A stretch of 64,000 nucleotides of DNA from Burkholderia sp. SRS-W-2-2016 (GCF_001931485.1 NZ_MSDV01000075.1:62001-126000); one strand, 5' to 3'; shown: positions 41,466-49,987, counted from the stretch's first letter. Notes: a model not told the origin generated them from the letters alone. Numbers and translations: made by a program.

Positions 41466-42620
41466 TTAGAACGAGGTCATGATCCCAGCGAACACGCCCG
41501 TCTGGCTGTGGCCATAGTTCGGGTTGCTGTTCGACGACGTGCCGGTCGTCGGATCGAAGTTGTTGTTGCCGTACGAACCGTTGCCCAGGTTGATGTTCGA
41601 CGTCGAGCTGTTGCGCACGTAGCCGGCTTCCGTGTACAGGAAGGTCCGCTTCGACAGCGCGTAGGTAGCAGCAAGCGTGAACAGCGTCGCGTTGCCGTTG
41701 CCGTTGTTCGCGTTCGCGTGATAGACCGCGCCGGTGATCTGCGTGGCCGGGGTCACCTGCCAGGCGGCGCCGAGCCATTCGTGATTCACGCCCGTCGGTG
41801 CGCTGACGCCTGCCGGCTGCGACGCGTCGGTCACGCCCACGCTCGCGTTGGTCGCATCGGGTGCGCTCAGGTGCTGATAGCCGACGTAGAACTTGACCGG
41901 GCCGACCACATAAGTGCCGCCGACCAACGCCATGCGCGAAGCCGAGTACACGTTGTTGAACGAACCGTTGGCGCCGCGCACTTCGTCATAGATCACGCGG
42001 AAATCGCCGCCGCCCCACGTATAGACGCCTTCGATCGCGTTGGTACGGCCCTGGCCGGTCGGCACGCCCGCCGAGTTGACCGGCGCCGAGTTCCAGCTGG
42101 TGTTGTTGGTCAGCGAATACTGGCCCTTGAACACGAGACCGCCGAACAGCACCGGCGTGTTGTACTCCGCGCCGTTGGTGGTGCTGGTCCAGTTACGGCC
42201 GCGCACCAGCGTCGAGATTGCGTAGCGCTGCATCACCTGCGGGTCGGTGCCCCAGCTGTCCTGCGCCAGTTCGCCGGCGCCGAGGTTACCGATCTTGAAC
42301 AGACCCCAGTGATCGTTGGTCAGGCCGACCGTCGCGTGACGGCCGAACAGGTTGCCGGCCGACGCACCCGTCATCGTGTTGAGCTGACCTTCCAACTGGA
42401 ACACCGTCTTGGTGCCGCCGCCGAGATCTTCGGAGCCCATCAGGCCGAACCACGAGCAACCCCAGTCGCCGGTCTGCGCCGACCAGGCGTGACCGCCCGG
42501 CAAGCCGGTTTCGAACTGGATACCGTTATCGATACGGCCGTACAGCGTGACACTGCTTTGCGCATGTGCCACCGTCGTTGCCGCCGCCATCACCGACAAA
42601 GCAATAAGCTTCTTCTTCAT
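41466..42620 (-). CDS. Gram-negative porin (OmpC/Porin_4 type)
   Basis: The 384-residue outer-membrane protein has a signal peptide (MKKKLIALSVMAAATTVAHA) followed by the porin start QSSVTLYGRIDNGIQFETG, repeated amphipathic strands and a Phe as last residue (FAGIMTSF), the usual signal for outer-membrane insertion. Burkholderiaceae porins of this length form trimeric 16-strand barrels. A GTTACCGATAAC site about 157 bp upstream suggests it belongs to the sugar regulon and may admit oligosaccharides. Ribosome binding site AGGATA. Confidence 0.9.
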   Translation of the reverse strand: MKKKLIALSVMAAATTVAHAQSSVTLYGRIDNGIQFETGLPGGHAWSAQTGDWGCSWFGLMGSEDLGGGTKTVFQLEGQLNTMTGASAGNLFGRHATVGLTNDHWGLFKIGNLGAGELAQDSWGTDPQVMQRYAISTLVRGRNWTSTTNGAEYNTPVLFGGLVFKGQYSLTNNTSWNSAPVNSAGVPTGQGRTNAIEGVYTWGGGDFRVIYDEVRGANGSFNNVYSASRMALVGGTYVVGPVKFYVGYQHLSAPDATNASVGVTDASQPAGVSAPTGVNHEWLGAAWQVTPATQITGAVYHANANNGNGNATLFTLAATYALSKRTFLYTEAGYVRNSSTSNINLGNGSYGNNNFDPTTGTSSNSNPNYGHSQTGVFAGIMTSF

Positions 42621-43334
42621 TAGCTATCCTATATATATTTGGGCGTCTCCAAGCCGCTCAGGACGCATTCGTACTCGACGCGTTCCCCTCTTGTCGAAAT
42701 GTCCTCAGCACATTTCGAGGCGATTATAGGGACGAGCCCGCGCCGCGCATCGAATTGCACGCTCAGGGAAAACGATGTTACCGATAACTATTGCGCGCCG
42801 GGCCAAGCCGCAGTAGCACCCCGCTTCGTGACCATGCCGTGATGGTCATAAGCGCCGCAAATCCGTTTGAATCCATGCACCAAAACGCGGCGCGGTCGGC
42901 ACCAGCAGGATGCGAGGCCGTTTTCTTTGCTGCGAAATCACGGTCAAATGCAAGCGCGAAGTGAATTCGATGTTGTGAAGATGCAACGTCGATCGACATC
43001 ATTTGCGACGGATCGAACTTGACGATTGACACCGGCGCCGGCAGCAGGCGCGAAATTTTGTGTCTATCATCAATGCATACGATGCCCTGTTCCCCCGCCA
43101 CGCCGCCCGCGCGACGTCCCGCTCGAACGCACCGCACTCCCACACTTTCTCCGGGCGACGGCACGACCGCCCTACGCCCCGATCGACAGAACCCTGGCCG
43201 CGCGCATCGTTATACAGCACGCGCGCCGTGTATGCGGTTCTGTCCGACCCACTTCCGCGGCTGCGCATGCAACCGAACCGGAAGACTCGCTGGCCGGATT
43301 GGCCGGCACACCCTGGTATCTGTAAGGAGGTATC
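42621..43334. other. Divergent intergenic region of porin and BON genes
   Basis: These 714 bp separate the divergent porin and BON-domain genes. An operator-like palindrome is at 42777-42788. Several frames are open because of high GC in the right half, but none shows convincing codon use or a recognisable product. Confidence 0.5.
42777..42788. promoter_or_regulatory. GTTACCGATAAC operator-like site upstream of porin
   Basis: GTTACCGATAAC differs at one base from the perfect palindrome GTTACCGGTAAC found before the sugar-acid transporter and before the xylanase. It is about 157 bp upstream of the porin start. It suggests co-regulation of the porin by the pentose pathway regulator, though a site this far upstream would need a distal promoter or looping. 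Confidence 0.55.
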
Positions 43335-43646
43335 GTGAAAACAGTTGTCGCTTCCACACTCGTATTGCTGATAGCGGGCGCAATCGCGCCGGCCGCTTAT
43401 GCGCAGAACGATACGCAGCTCACCGATCAGCAACTCGCCCATAACGTGCGCGTCGCCGAGGCGCGCAGCGGCGTTGGGATGTCTCATGTGTTCGTGTTCG
43501 CCCGCTCCGGTCAGATCACGCTGGTCGGCTGGGTGCCCGCACTGGACCATGTGTCGCGTGCCGAACGCAGCGCGTTGTCGGTGCCGGGCGTGACCTCGGT
43601 GGACAACCGGCTCTCGCCCGATGGCGGCTCGCTGGGCTCGCATTGA
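43335..43646 (+). CDS. BON-domain exported protein
   Basis: The 103-residue product has a signal peptide (MKTVVASTLVLLIAGAIAPAAYAQ) and a single BON-type domain: NVRVAEARSGVGMSHVFVFARSGQITLVGWVPALDHVSRAERSALSVPGVTSVDNRLS. BON domains are thought to bind phospholipid or envelope partners in the periplasm. Translation starts at GTG 43335 with an ideal AAGGAGG at 43324-43330. It precedes the xylanase by 190 bp and need not belong to that regulon. Confidence 0.78.
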   Translation: MKTVVASTLVLLIAGAIAPAAYAQNDTQLTDQQLAHNVRVAEARSGVGMSHVFVFARSGQITLVGWVPALDHVSRAERSALSVPGVTSVDNRLSPDGGSLGSH

Positions 43647-43771
43647 ATCGAACTGGATCGCCGCGCGGACGACGCTCGAACCGGCCGCGCGCTATCTGTC
43701 CCGCTCCACTCGCTGCAACAGTCAGGTAAATCCCGCATGGCGGCCGCCGCGGTCGATCCGTACCATTCTTT

Positions 43772-43809
43772 GTTACCGGTAACGCTCTTTAACGTTAGAA
43801 AGCGCTTTC
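43772..43809. promoter_or_regulatory. Triple operator cluster of the xylanase promoter
   Basis: Three different perfect palindromes are packed within 38 bp: GTTACCGGTAAC (43772-43783), TAACGTTA (43790-43797) and GAAAGCGCTTTC (43798-43809). Centres are 16 and 10 bp apart, and the last ends 30 bp before the GH10 start codon. Each matches the operator assigned to a different LacI regulator in this window. The last two abut, so their regulators should compete or contact each other. Promoter elements overlapping them cannot be placed with certainty. Confidence 0.78.
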
Positions 43810-43839
43810 AAAGAATAATCACGCCCAGGAGACCACAGA

Positions 43840-45024
43840 ATGCGCACTCGACGTACTTCGGTACGCCTGCTCTCTATAGCCACGACACTGTGTTGCGCAC
43901 TGGCCGCGGCAGGCTGCGCGAACAGCCACGCGCCGCTCGCTCACGACGGTGCGCCGCTGGCGGCGCCGCCCGCCGAGGCGCTGCCGCCGCTGCGCAGTGT
44001 GATGGCCGCGCACTTCAAGGTCGGCGCGGCGATCGAACCGGATTCGCTCGACAGCCCCGCCGACGCCGCGCTGCTCCCCGCACAGTTTTCGAGCCTGACC
44101 GCCGAGAACAAGATGAAGCCCGGCACGATCGGTGTCGCGCCGGGCCAATACGATTTCGCGGCCGCCGACAGAATCGTCGCGTTCGCCAACGCGCACGGGA
44201 TCGCGGTGCGCGGTCATACGCTCGTGTGGCACTTCAAGGCGGGCGACTGGACCGAGGCACCGGACTGGTTCTTCGCCGGCGATCCGCGCGACCCGCACTA
44301 TCGCGATCTCGTCGCGGCGCGGCTCGAGCGCTATGTGACCGATGTCGTCACGCACTTTCGCGGCCAGCTGTATGCGTGGGACGTGGTCAACGAAGTGATC
44401 AGCGACGACCCGCACCAGCGCTATCGCGAGGACAGTCCGTGGTATCGCGCGCTCGGCAAGGACTACATCGCGATCGCGTTGCGCGCCGCGCACGCGGCCG
44501 ACCCGAACGTCAAGCTCTATATCAACGAGTACAACACCGACGATCCGGTCAAGCGCGCGAAGCTGCTCGCGGTGATTCGCGAGTTGCGCGCGCAGGGTGT
44601 GCCGCTCGACGGCGTCGGCCATCAGATGCATATCAGCGTGAGTTGGCCGCCGCTGCCTCGCATCAAGCAGGCCTTCGACGAGGTCGCCGCACTGGGCCTC
44701 GATAATCAGGTAACCGAACTTGACGTGAGTCTGTACACCGACCCGGGCGCCTGCTGGAGCGATTCGCATGCGTGCCTGCCCGATCTCGGCCAGCCGGTGC
44801 CGAACGATCTGATGCGCGCGCAGGCCGAGCGTTATCGCGCGGTATTTGCGCTGTTCGAGCAGGAGCCGAGCATCAAGGCGGTGACGTTCTGGGGTTATTC
44901 GGACAAGCACACGTGGCTGACGTCGACGCCGGTCGCGCGTACCAATCTGCCGCTGCCGTTCGATGCGAGCTTGCAGCCGAAAGCGGCGCTGTGGGCGGTA
45001 GTGGAGCCGTCGTATCGGCCGTGA
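43840..45024 (+). CDS. GH10 endo-1,4-beta-xylanase lipoprotein
   Basis: The 394-residue protein is a glycoside hydrolase family 10 enzyme. A lipoprotein signal is followed by the lipobox LAAAGC, with the acylated Cys at about 26, so it should be anchored in the outer membrane. The catalytic domain has FSSLTAENKMKPGTI, VRGHTLVWH, the acid/base Glu in WDVVNEVISDD (E185), LYINEYNTDD and the nucleophile Glu in VTELDVSLYTD (E293). It cleaves xylan backbones, supplying xylo-oligosaccharides for the importer operon. The ATG at 43840 has AGGAGA upstream. Confidence 0.92.
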   Translation: MRTRRTSVRLLSIATTLCCALAAAGCANSHAPLAHDGAPLAAPPAEALPPLRSVMAAHFKVGAAIEPDSLDSPADAALLPAQFSSLTAENKMKPGTIGVAPGQYDFAAADRIVAFANAHGIAVRGHTLVWHFKAGDWTEAPDWFFAGDPRDPHYRDLVAARLERYVTDVVTHFRGQLYAWDVVNEVISDDPHQRYREDSPWYRALGKDYIAIALRAAHAADPNVKLYINEYNTDDPVKRAKLLAVIRELRAQGVPLDGVGHQMHISVSWPPLPRIKQAFDEVAALGLDNQVTELDVSLYTDPGACWSDSHACLPDLGQPVPNDLMRAQAERYRAVFALFEQEPSIKAVTFWGYSDKHTWLTSTPVARTNLPLPFDASLQPKAALWAVVEPSYRP

Positions 45025-45062
45025 CGCGGTGCTCGATCTACAGGATCGATACGTCTGAAAGC

Positions 45063-45092
45063 ACATGGCCCGCGCCGAAGCGCGGGCCATGT
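45063..45092. terminator. Stem-loop after xylanase gene
   Basis: ACATGGCCCGCG at 45063-45074 pairs perfectly with CGCGGGCCATGT at 45081-45092 around a 6-base loop. It lies 39 bp after the xylanase stop and 64 bp before the end of the convergent hydrolase gene, so it may end both transcripts. A T-tract is missing. Confidence 0.62.
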
Positions 45093-45155
45093 CATGAGGT
45101 TAGCCGGCCGGCTGCGCGAATGCGTGAAACCGGCACGGTTTAAATCATCGTCGCA

Positions 45156-46721
45156 TCAAGGCTCATCCGACCCGGCCTGTTCGAGCTCATTCAGTTGCGC
45201 GGCGAAATCGTCTGGCTGACCGTCCGCGGTTTCATGCGTGCGCGGCGGCGACTTGACGACCGGCGGCGGCATCTTGCCGATCCCCTCGTCGACACGTTGC
45301 AGCAGATACGGGTAGAACGGATTCGACGCGATGCGGAACATCGTGTCGAGCGTCAGTATCAGCGTGCCGCGCTCGCCACGCGGTGCGAGCGTGCCGAGAT
45401 TCTCGTTGAAGTTCTCCGAGTCGTCCGGCGCGATGCCGTACAACGCGTCGGTGATCGGGAACGGAATCGCGACGTGCGACAACGAGAAAATGTCCTGCGG
45501 ATAATCGATGTCCAACGGCCGCACGCGCGTTTGCACTTCGTCGGCATACACGCTGCGCTCGACCATATGCGCCGAATCCGGCGACACGTTCGCGATCACC
45601 GTGGTCCGGTAGTTCTGCGGACCGATGCGCAGTAGGCGCGACAGTGCGGTGTACGAAGCAACTCGCAGGAAGGTCCGGAAGCGCACGCTGCGATTCAGGT
45701 CGAACAGCACGACTTCGCTGCCGTTGTCCGGCAGCTTGTCATATAGCGAGGACATCACCGCCGGCGTGCTGACCGTGAAATCGGTCACCGACTGGAACGT
45801 CAAAATAGGCGGCAACGTATCGAGCCGGTTCTCCCGCTCGAGCCGCGCAATCTGCTCCTGAATCACGGCCGTCAGCAGATACGATTGGCGCGCGCCGTTG
45901 ACCGGAAACGAGTTGTACTTGAACGGATTGAACTCGGGCACGATGCCGAGCCACGCGGCCCGCGCGAACTTCGGCAAGATCGCCGGCAAACCGGCGAGGC
46001 CGGCAAAGCGCGCGTAACGCGTGACGCCGATCATCGGCGAAATCAGCACGACGCGGGTGGGCCGGGATAGAGCGGGGTTTTCGATCGCGTCGAGTGCGTA
46101 TTGCAGCGCGAGCGCGCCGCCGTTCGAAAAGCCGACCAGTTCGAGCGGCTTGTCCGGACCGACGCGCCGCCGCGCCTCACGCACCGCGAGCCGGGTGGCG
46201 GCGGTCCATTCCTGCCAGCGAACATCGGCGAGACCGCCCGGCACCGTACCGTGTCCGGGCAAGCGGATGCCGATCGCGACGAAGCCGCGGTCGCGATAAC
46301 GGCGCGCGATATGGCGCAAACTGTACGGCGAATCAGTCATCCCGTGCAGCAGGACCACCGCGCCGACCGGCGGCCCCGCCGGTTCGAGAATGTACGAACG
46401 GTTCCAGTTGTCGGCGAATTGCTCCGGATAGATCGGCGAGCCTTTGTAATAGCGGTTCGCCGGAATGCGCTCGGACGGCCGGATCTTTTCGACGACGTTC
46501 ACGCGCACGTCGTCGAAGATCCGGTTCTCCGCCTTGATATACGCATTCCAGTCGGCGGTATTCATTTCGTCGACGCTCATTTCGCGCGGCACATAGGTGT
46601 GCCAGACCGACAGTTCCGGTCCGCGTTGCGAATACCATGCACGCAGCGCGAATGCGAGCACCGCCAGCAGGACCACCACCGCTGCACTTATCTTTATTAC
46701 CTTCCACGACGTGCGTAGCAT
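45156..46721 (-). CDS. Membrane-anchored alpha/beta hydrolase
   Basis: The 521-residue product begins with a single membrane helix (VIKISAAVVVLLAVLAFALRAWY), which should anchor it facing the periplasm. An alpha/beta hydrolase domain follows: oxyanion strand AVVLLHGMTDSPYS, then GIRLPGHGT and the nucleophile elbow VGFSNGGAL (Ser at about 199). The C-terminal region carries Asp and His residues expected to complete the triad (SHVAIPFPITDALYG). This resembles carboxylesterases or lipases. The start ATG at 46721 places the helix at the N-terminus; a GTG at 46754 is also possible. Substrate unknown. Confidence 0.78.
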   Translation of the reverse strand: MLRTSWKVIKISAAVVVLLAVLAFALRAWYSQRGPELSVWHTYVPREMSVDEMNTADWNAYIKAENRIFDDVRVNVVEKIRPSERIPANRYYKGSPIYPEQFADNWNRSYILEPAGPPVGAVVLLHGMTDSPYSLRHIARRYRDRGFVAIGIRLPGHGTVPGGLADVRWQEWTAATRLAVREARRRVGPDKPLELVGFSNGGALALQYALDAIENPALSRPTRVVLISPMIGVTRYARFAGLAGLPAILPKFARAAWLGIVPEFNPFKYNSFPVNGARQSYLLTAVIQEQIARLERENRLDTLPPILTFQSVTDFTVSTPAVMSSLYDKLPDNGSEVVLFDLNRSVRFRTFLRVASYTALSRLLRIGPQNYRTTVIANVSPDSAHMVERSVYADEVQTRVRPLDIDYPQDIFSLSHVAIPFPITDALYGIAPDDSENFNENLGTLAPRGERGTLILTLDTMFRIASNPFYPYLLQRVDEGIGKMPPPVVKSPPRTHETADGQPDDFAAQLNELEQAGSDEP

Positions 46722-46973
46722 TCCGGCTCTCTTGATGAAGGTTGCACCGCGCACGGGCGGTTCGTTGCGAGTGCGCTGATGCCGTCGTCGCGACGGCTTC
46801 CGGTGCGGATATCCTAAGGTCTTTTAAGCATCGATTCAAACTCTGTCACGCCAGCGCCACATGAACGGATGACGCGCGGTAAACGGCAAGGCCGGGGCGC
46901 GACACACGTCCCGCCCCGGCCTGCTTACGAACGAATAACTAACGCACGCTACGGTTCGCGCGACAGTTCGCGC

Positions 46974-47189
46974 TCAACGGCCGCGGATATTGCCGGCCAC
47001 CCCGCCCGCCGCGCCGCCGACGATCGCGCCGGTCCACACGTCGCCGCCCGAAATGGCCGCGATACCCGCGCCGGCGCCCGCGCCGATTGCCGCGCCGCCC
47101 ACCGTGCTCTGGGTCCGCGAGCTCATGTCCGCGCAACCGACCATCGTAGCCAGCGTCGCAATGCTAACGATCCATCCAAGTCGTTTCAT
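46974..47189 (-). CDS. Glycine-zipper lipoprotein (OsmB-like)
   Basis: The 71-residue product has a lipoprotein signal (MKRLGWIVSIATLATMVGC, Cys19) and a short C-terminal glycine-zipper hairpin (VGGAAIGAGAGAGIAAISGG, then VGGAAGGVAGNIRGR). Such small lipoproteins sit in the envelope and are often induced by osmotic stress. It starts 11 bp after the gene at 47201-47578, with which it is probably co-transcribed. A GGAGC precedes the ATG. Confidence 0.83.
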   Translation of the reverse strand: MKRLGWIVSIATLATMVGCADMSSRTQSTVGGAAIGAGAGAGIAAISGGDVWTGAIVGGAAGGVAGNIRGR

Positions 47190-47200
47190 GATCGGGCTCC

Positions 47201-47578
47201 TTATGGGTTTTTCTTCAGGCCGGGCACGACCATCTGGAACCAGAGGGTTTCGATCACCGGATGCTGGATCATCGTGGGATTGGCCGTGTAATAGCTGTCG
47301 AGCCCCTGACGCACGCTATCGAGCGACTGGCCCTGCATGCCCTTGCCGAAGCGTTGCGCGATGTCGTTGCTGTTCGCCGAATTACCGGCATACGCGCGCT
47401 CGACGTCGATCACATTCGCGATACCGACGAGATACGCTTTCTTCGCCTCGTCCGACGATGCCATCCATTGCTGACCTGTGACAATTGGAATGTTTTCCGC
47501 GCGCGCAACATTGCCCACCATTGCGAGCGACACGAAAGTCAGAGATAACAGCGTTCGCCATTGTGGTTTGATTGCCAT
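47201..47578 (-). CDS. Small exported hypothetical protein
   Basis: From ATG 47578, with TGGAG upstream, the 125-residue product has a signal peptide (AIKPQWRTLLSLTFVSLAMVGNVARA) and a soluble domain (WMASSDEAKKAYLVGIANVIDVERAYAG, ending VIETLWFQMVVPGLKKNP). The conserved look of the C-terminus suggests a real periplasmic protein family of Burkholderiaceae, but no name is certain; resemblance to Rap1a/Tai-like domains is only a guess. It pairs with the glycine-zipper lipoprotein gene 11 bp downstream. Confidence 0.68.
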   Translation of the reverse strand: MAIKPQWRTLLSLTFVSLAMVGNVARAENIPIVTGQQWMASSDEAKKAYLVGIANVIDVERAYAGNSANSNDIAQRFGKGMQGQSLDSVRQGLDSYYTANPTMIQHPVIETLWFQMVVPGLKKNP

Positions 47579-47807
47579 TACAGACTCCAGTGAAGTGATG
47601 TTCTCCAGCGGCCTGCCGCCCAGCGCATCCGGCGGCGTCGATCGGGTTATTTGAAAGAATAGTGTGGGCTTCGTCGAGTCTCCTTTCGGGTTCACCGGAC
47701 GCTTTGAAGTCTACCGCGTTTCACGCAATTTCCAAGTCTATTTCAATGTAGTGCGGGTAAATTGCGATTGAATCGCTGCATCGCTCCGCCGGATTGTTTT
47801 TGACTCA

Positions 47808-47835
47808 TTCGAAATGATTTCGAAATAGCTTCGAA
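47808..47835. repeat. Three TTCGAA palindromes at 11-bp spacing
   Basis: TTCGAA occurs at 47808-47813, 47819-47824 and 47830-47835. The spacing is exactly 11 bp, one helical turn, in an AT-rich stretch 230-260 bp upstream of the small exported protein gene. The first two copies extend to TTCGAAAT. The phasing suggests cooperative binding of a protein on one DNA face. Confidence 0.55.
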
Positions 47836-48083
47836 TTCGGATTATTTGACGTTTTATTTATTCGTTGCCTCTGTACATTTCTTTGCTAGTAGTGCAGAGC
47901 AATACTCAAACCGGGCAATGTCGGGCGGCATGCGAGCGCGGGATGGTTAGCCGTGGTAGCGACACGGGTTGGTGACGCTGGGTTAGCTGCGTAGCAGCGC
48001 GTGGGGGTGGTTGGCGCGCTTGACCGTTAGTTGCGTCATTGATGCAGGACGAAGCTGGCCGGATGCGACCCCGCCGGCCCGCT

Positions 48084-48150
48084 ACATTTACAGGCTGTGG
48101 CTTGTATTTGCAAAATACAGTGTATAGTCTGTATTAGACATTTACAGGCT
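48084..48150. promoter_or_regulatory. hipBA promoter/operator cluster
   Basis: ACATTTACAGGCT appears twice, at 48084-48096 and 48138-48150, 54 bp apart. Between them lies a palindrome, GTATTT-GCA-AAATAC (48104-48118), overlapping a possible -35 (TTGCAA, 48108-48113) with TATTAG (48132-48137) as a possible -10. The cluster ends 45 bp before the hipB start, a likely site for HipB autorepression. Confidence 0.58.
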
Positions 48151-48195
48151 TTAGGCTGTTACGATGTCCCGCTCGCCCCGAACCGGAGACTGCCC

Positions 48196-48660
48196 GTGGA
48201 CTACGCGATCCAGATGCTGAACCAGTTGCGGCCCATCCTGCAGGGCTTCAGGAAAAACGCCGGCCTCACCCAGGCCGCGATGGCCGCTCGCCTGGGCGTG
48301 ACCCAGCAAACCTACGCGCAACTCGAAGCCAATCCGGCCGCCGTCAGCGTCGAACGGCTATTCAGGGTCTTGCGAATCCTGCAGGTCGATCTGAAGCTCT
48401 CGCAGAATGAAACCGCGGATCAGGACAGCGTCGCGCCGGCGGCAGGCAGCAACACCGGACGCGGCACTCGCACGCCGCGCGAGCAGCCGGACCCGGCGCA
48501 ACTGCAGGCGCGCGGCGCGACCGCGACGAAGCGCTCCACGGCCACCGCTGCGCGCGAAACCAGTGGCGCGCGCCCAGCCGCTCCCGCAACGAAGCAGCCG
48601 GCCCGTGCCGCGAAAGCGCGCGCGGCCGCCGGCGTCGGCAAAAAGCGCGAGGAGTGGTAA
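48196..48660 (+). CDS. hipB: HipB-like XRE-family antitoxin/regulator
   Basis: The 154-residue protein has an N-terminal Cro/C1 helix-turn-helix (MLNQLRPILQGFRKNAGLTQAAMAARLGVTQQTYAQLEANP). A long Ala/Arg/Lys-rich low-complexity tail of about 80 residues follows, probably disordered. Many HipB proteins lack such a tail. GTG at 48196 is chosen because GGAG lies seven bases upstream and the family starts here. It should bind and silence HipA and repress the operon. The hipA start follows its stop by two bases. Confidence 0.83.
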   Translation: MDYAIQMLNQLRPILQGFRKNAGLTQAAMAARLGVTQQTYAQLEANPAAVSVERLFRVLRILQVDLKLSQNETADQDSVAPAAGSNTGRGTRTPREQPDPAQLQARGATATKRSTATAARETSGARPAAPATKQPARAAKARAAAGVGKKREEW

Positions 48661-48662
48661 GC

Positions 48663-49987
48663 ATGGCGCGCAGCACCTCGACCTGTCTGAACCTGTGGAT
48701 GAACGGCCTGCCGGTCGGCTACTGGGAAACGACGCGCGGCGGCGAACGTCTGACCTATCTCGACGCCTGGCTCGACGATCCACAGGGCCGCCCGCTCTCG
48801 CTGTCGCTGCCGTTTACGCCCGGCAATCAGTCGTACCGCGGCCAACTCGTCGCCGACTATTTCGACAATCTGCAGCCGATAGCGAACCGATCCGGCGTCG
48901 CATCGCGGGCCGCTTCCGGATCGGCAGCACCGCGCCGTTTGCGTTGCTCAGCGCGCTCGGCCGCGACTGCGTGGGCGCCTTGCAGATGTTACCGCCGGAC
49001 GAAGCGCCGACCGACCTCACCAGCACCCGCGGCCGCGAACTGAACGATGCGGAGATCGCCGCGCTGTTGCGCGGCACCACGTCGAACGCGCCGCTCGGGC
49101 AGCACGATCCACTGGAGGATCTGCGTTTGTCGATCGCCGGCGCACAGGAAAAGACCGCGTTATTGCGGCATCGCGATCGCTGGCTGTTACCCGAAGGCAG
49201 CACCCCGACCACCCACATCTTCAAGCTGCCGCTGGGCCTCGTCGGAAACATGCGCGCCGACATGCGCACGTCGGTGGAAAACGAATGGCTCTGCTCGCAG
49301 ATCGTCGCCGCGTATGGGCTGCCGGTCGCACGCTGCGAAATCGCTCAGTTCGACGAACAGAAAGTACTGATCGTCGAGCGCTTCGATCGCCGGCTCTCGA
49401 GCGACGCATCGTGGATCGTGCGGCTGCCGCAGGAGGACATGTGCCAGGCCACCGGTACGTCGGCGCTGCACAAGTACGAGTCTGACGGCGGCCCGGGAAT
49501 CGAGACGATCATGGGGATACTCGCGGGGTCCGTGCGCGCCGCGAGCGACCGGCGCAATTTCTTCGCAACGCAGCTGGTTTTCTGGTTGCTCGCCGCGACC
49601 GACGGCCACGCGAAGAACTTCAGCATCGCTCACCTGCCCGGCAATCGCTACCAAGCCACGCCGCTGTACGACGTGCTATCCGCGCACCCGATCATCGGCA
49701 GCGGCGCTGGCCGGCTGCCGCCGCAGAAGGTGAAACTAGCGATGGCGGTCCGCGGCCGGAACGTCCACTATCTGCTCAATCAGATCCAGCGCCGCCACTG
49801 GATCGCCGAAGGACAACGGGTCGGTCTCGCGGCCGCCACCGTCGACGCGCTGATCGACGAACTCAGTTCGCAGACCGAAGCAGTGATCGCTCAGGTGGCG
49901 GCGCAATTGCCCGGCGATTTTCCGATGGATGTCGCCGATGCGGTGTTCGGCGGGATGCGCCGTCTGAATGAAAAGCTCGCGCGGTAG
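48663..49987 (+). pseudogene. hipA: hipA kinase toxin gene with one-base frameshift
   Basis: The N-terminal part (LNLWMNGLPVGYWETTRGGERLTYLDAW, VADYFDNLQP) reads in the hipB-coupled frame. The rest (RRRIAGRFRIGSTAPFALLSALGRDC, NEWLCSQIVAAYGLPVARCE, ATDGHAKNFSI with catalytic Asp and Asn, and YDVLSAHP with the metal-binding Asp) continues in another frame. The two join if one G is added after 48878, restoring NLQPDSEPIRRRIAG. As read, the product stops early and lacks the kinase core. HipA normally phosphorylates a tRNA synthetase. This could be true inactivation or a base-call error. Confidence 0.85.

Larger units (their letters stand above)
47579..48195. other. AT-richer divergent intergenic region with repeats
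   Basis: This 617-bp region between the small exported protein and hipB holds the promoters of both. It contains three phased TTCGAA palindromes (47808-47835) and, near hipB, a direct-repeat and palindrome cluster (48084-48150). No reading frame with plausible codon use was found. Confidence 0.5.

Noticed and set aside
42999..43643. Minus-strand frame opposite the BON gene
   Set aside because: No ribosome binding site, no domain and a poor composition compared with the BON reading frame, which has an ideal Shine-Dalgarno.
48407..48875. Upstream extension of the second hipA frame into hipB
   Set aside because: Residues before the frameshift point are Arg-rich and unlike HipA, whereas the other frame gives the true HipA N-terminus; the frame is only real after about 48880.
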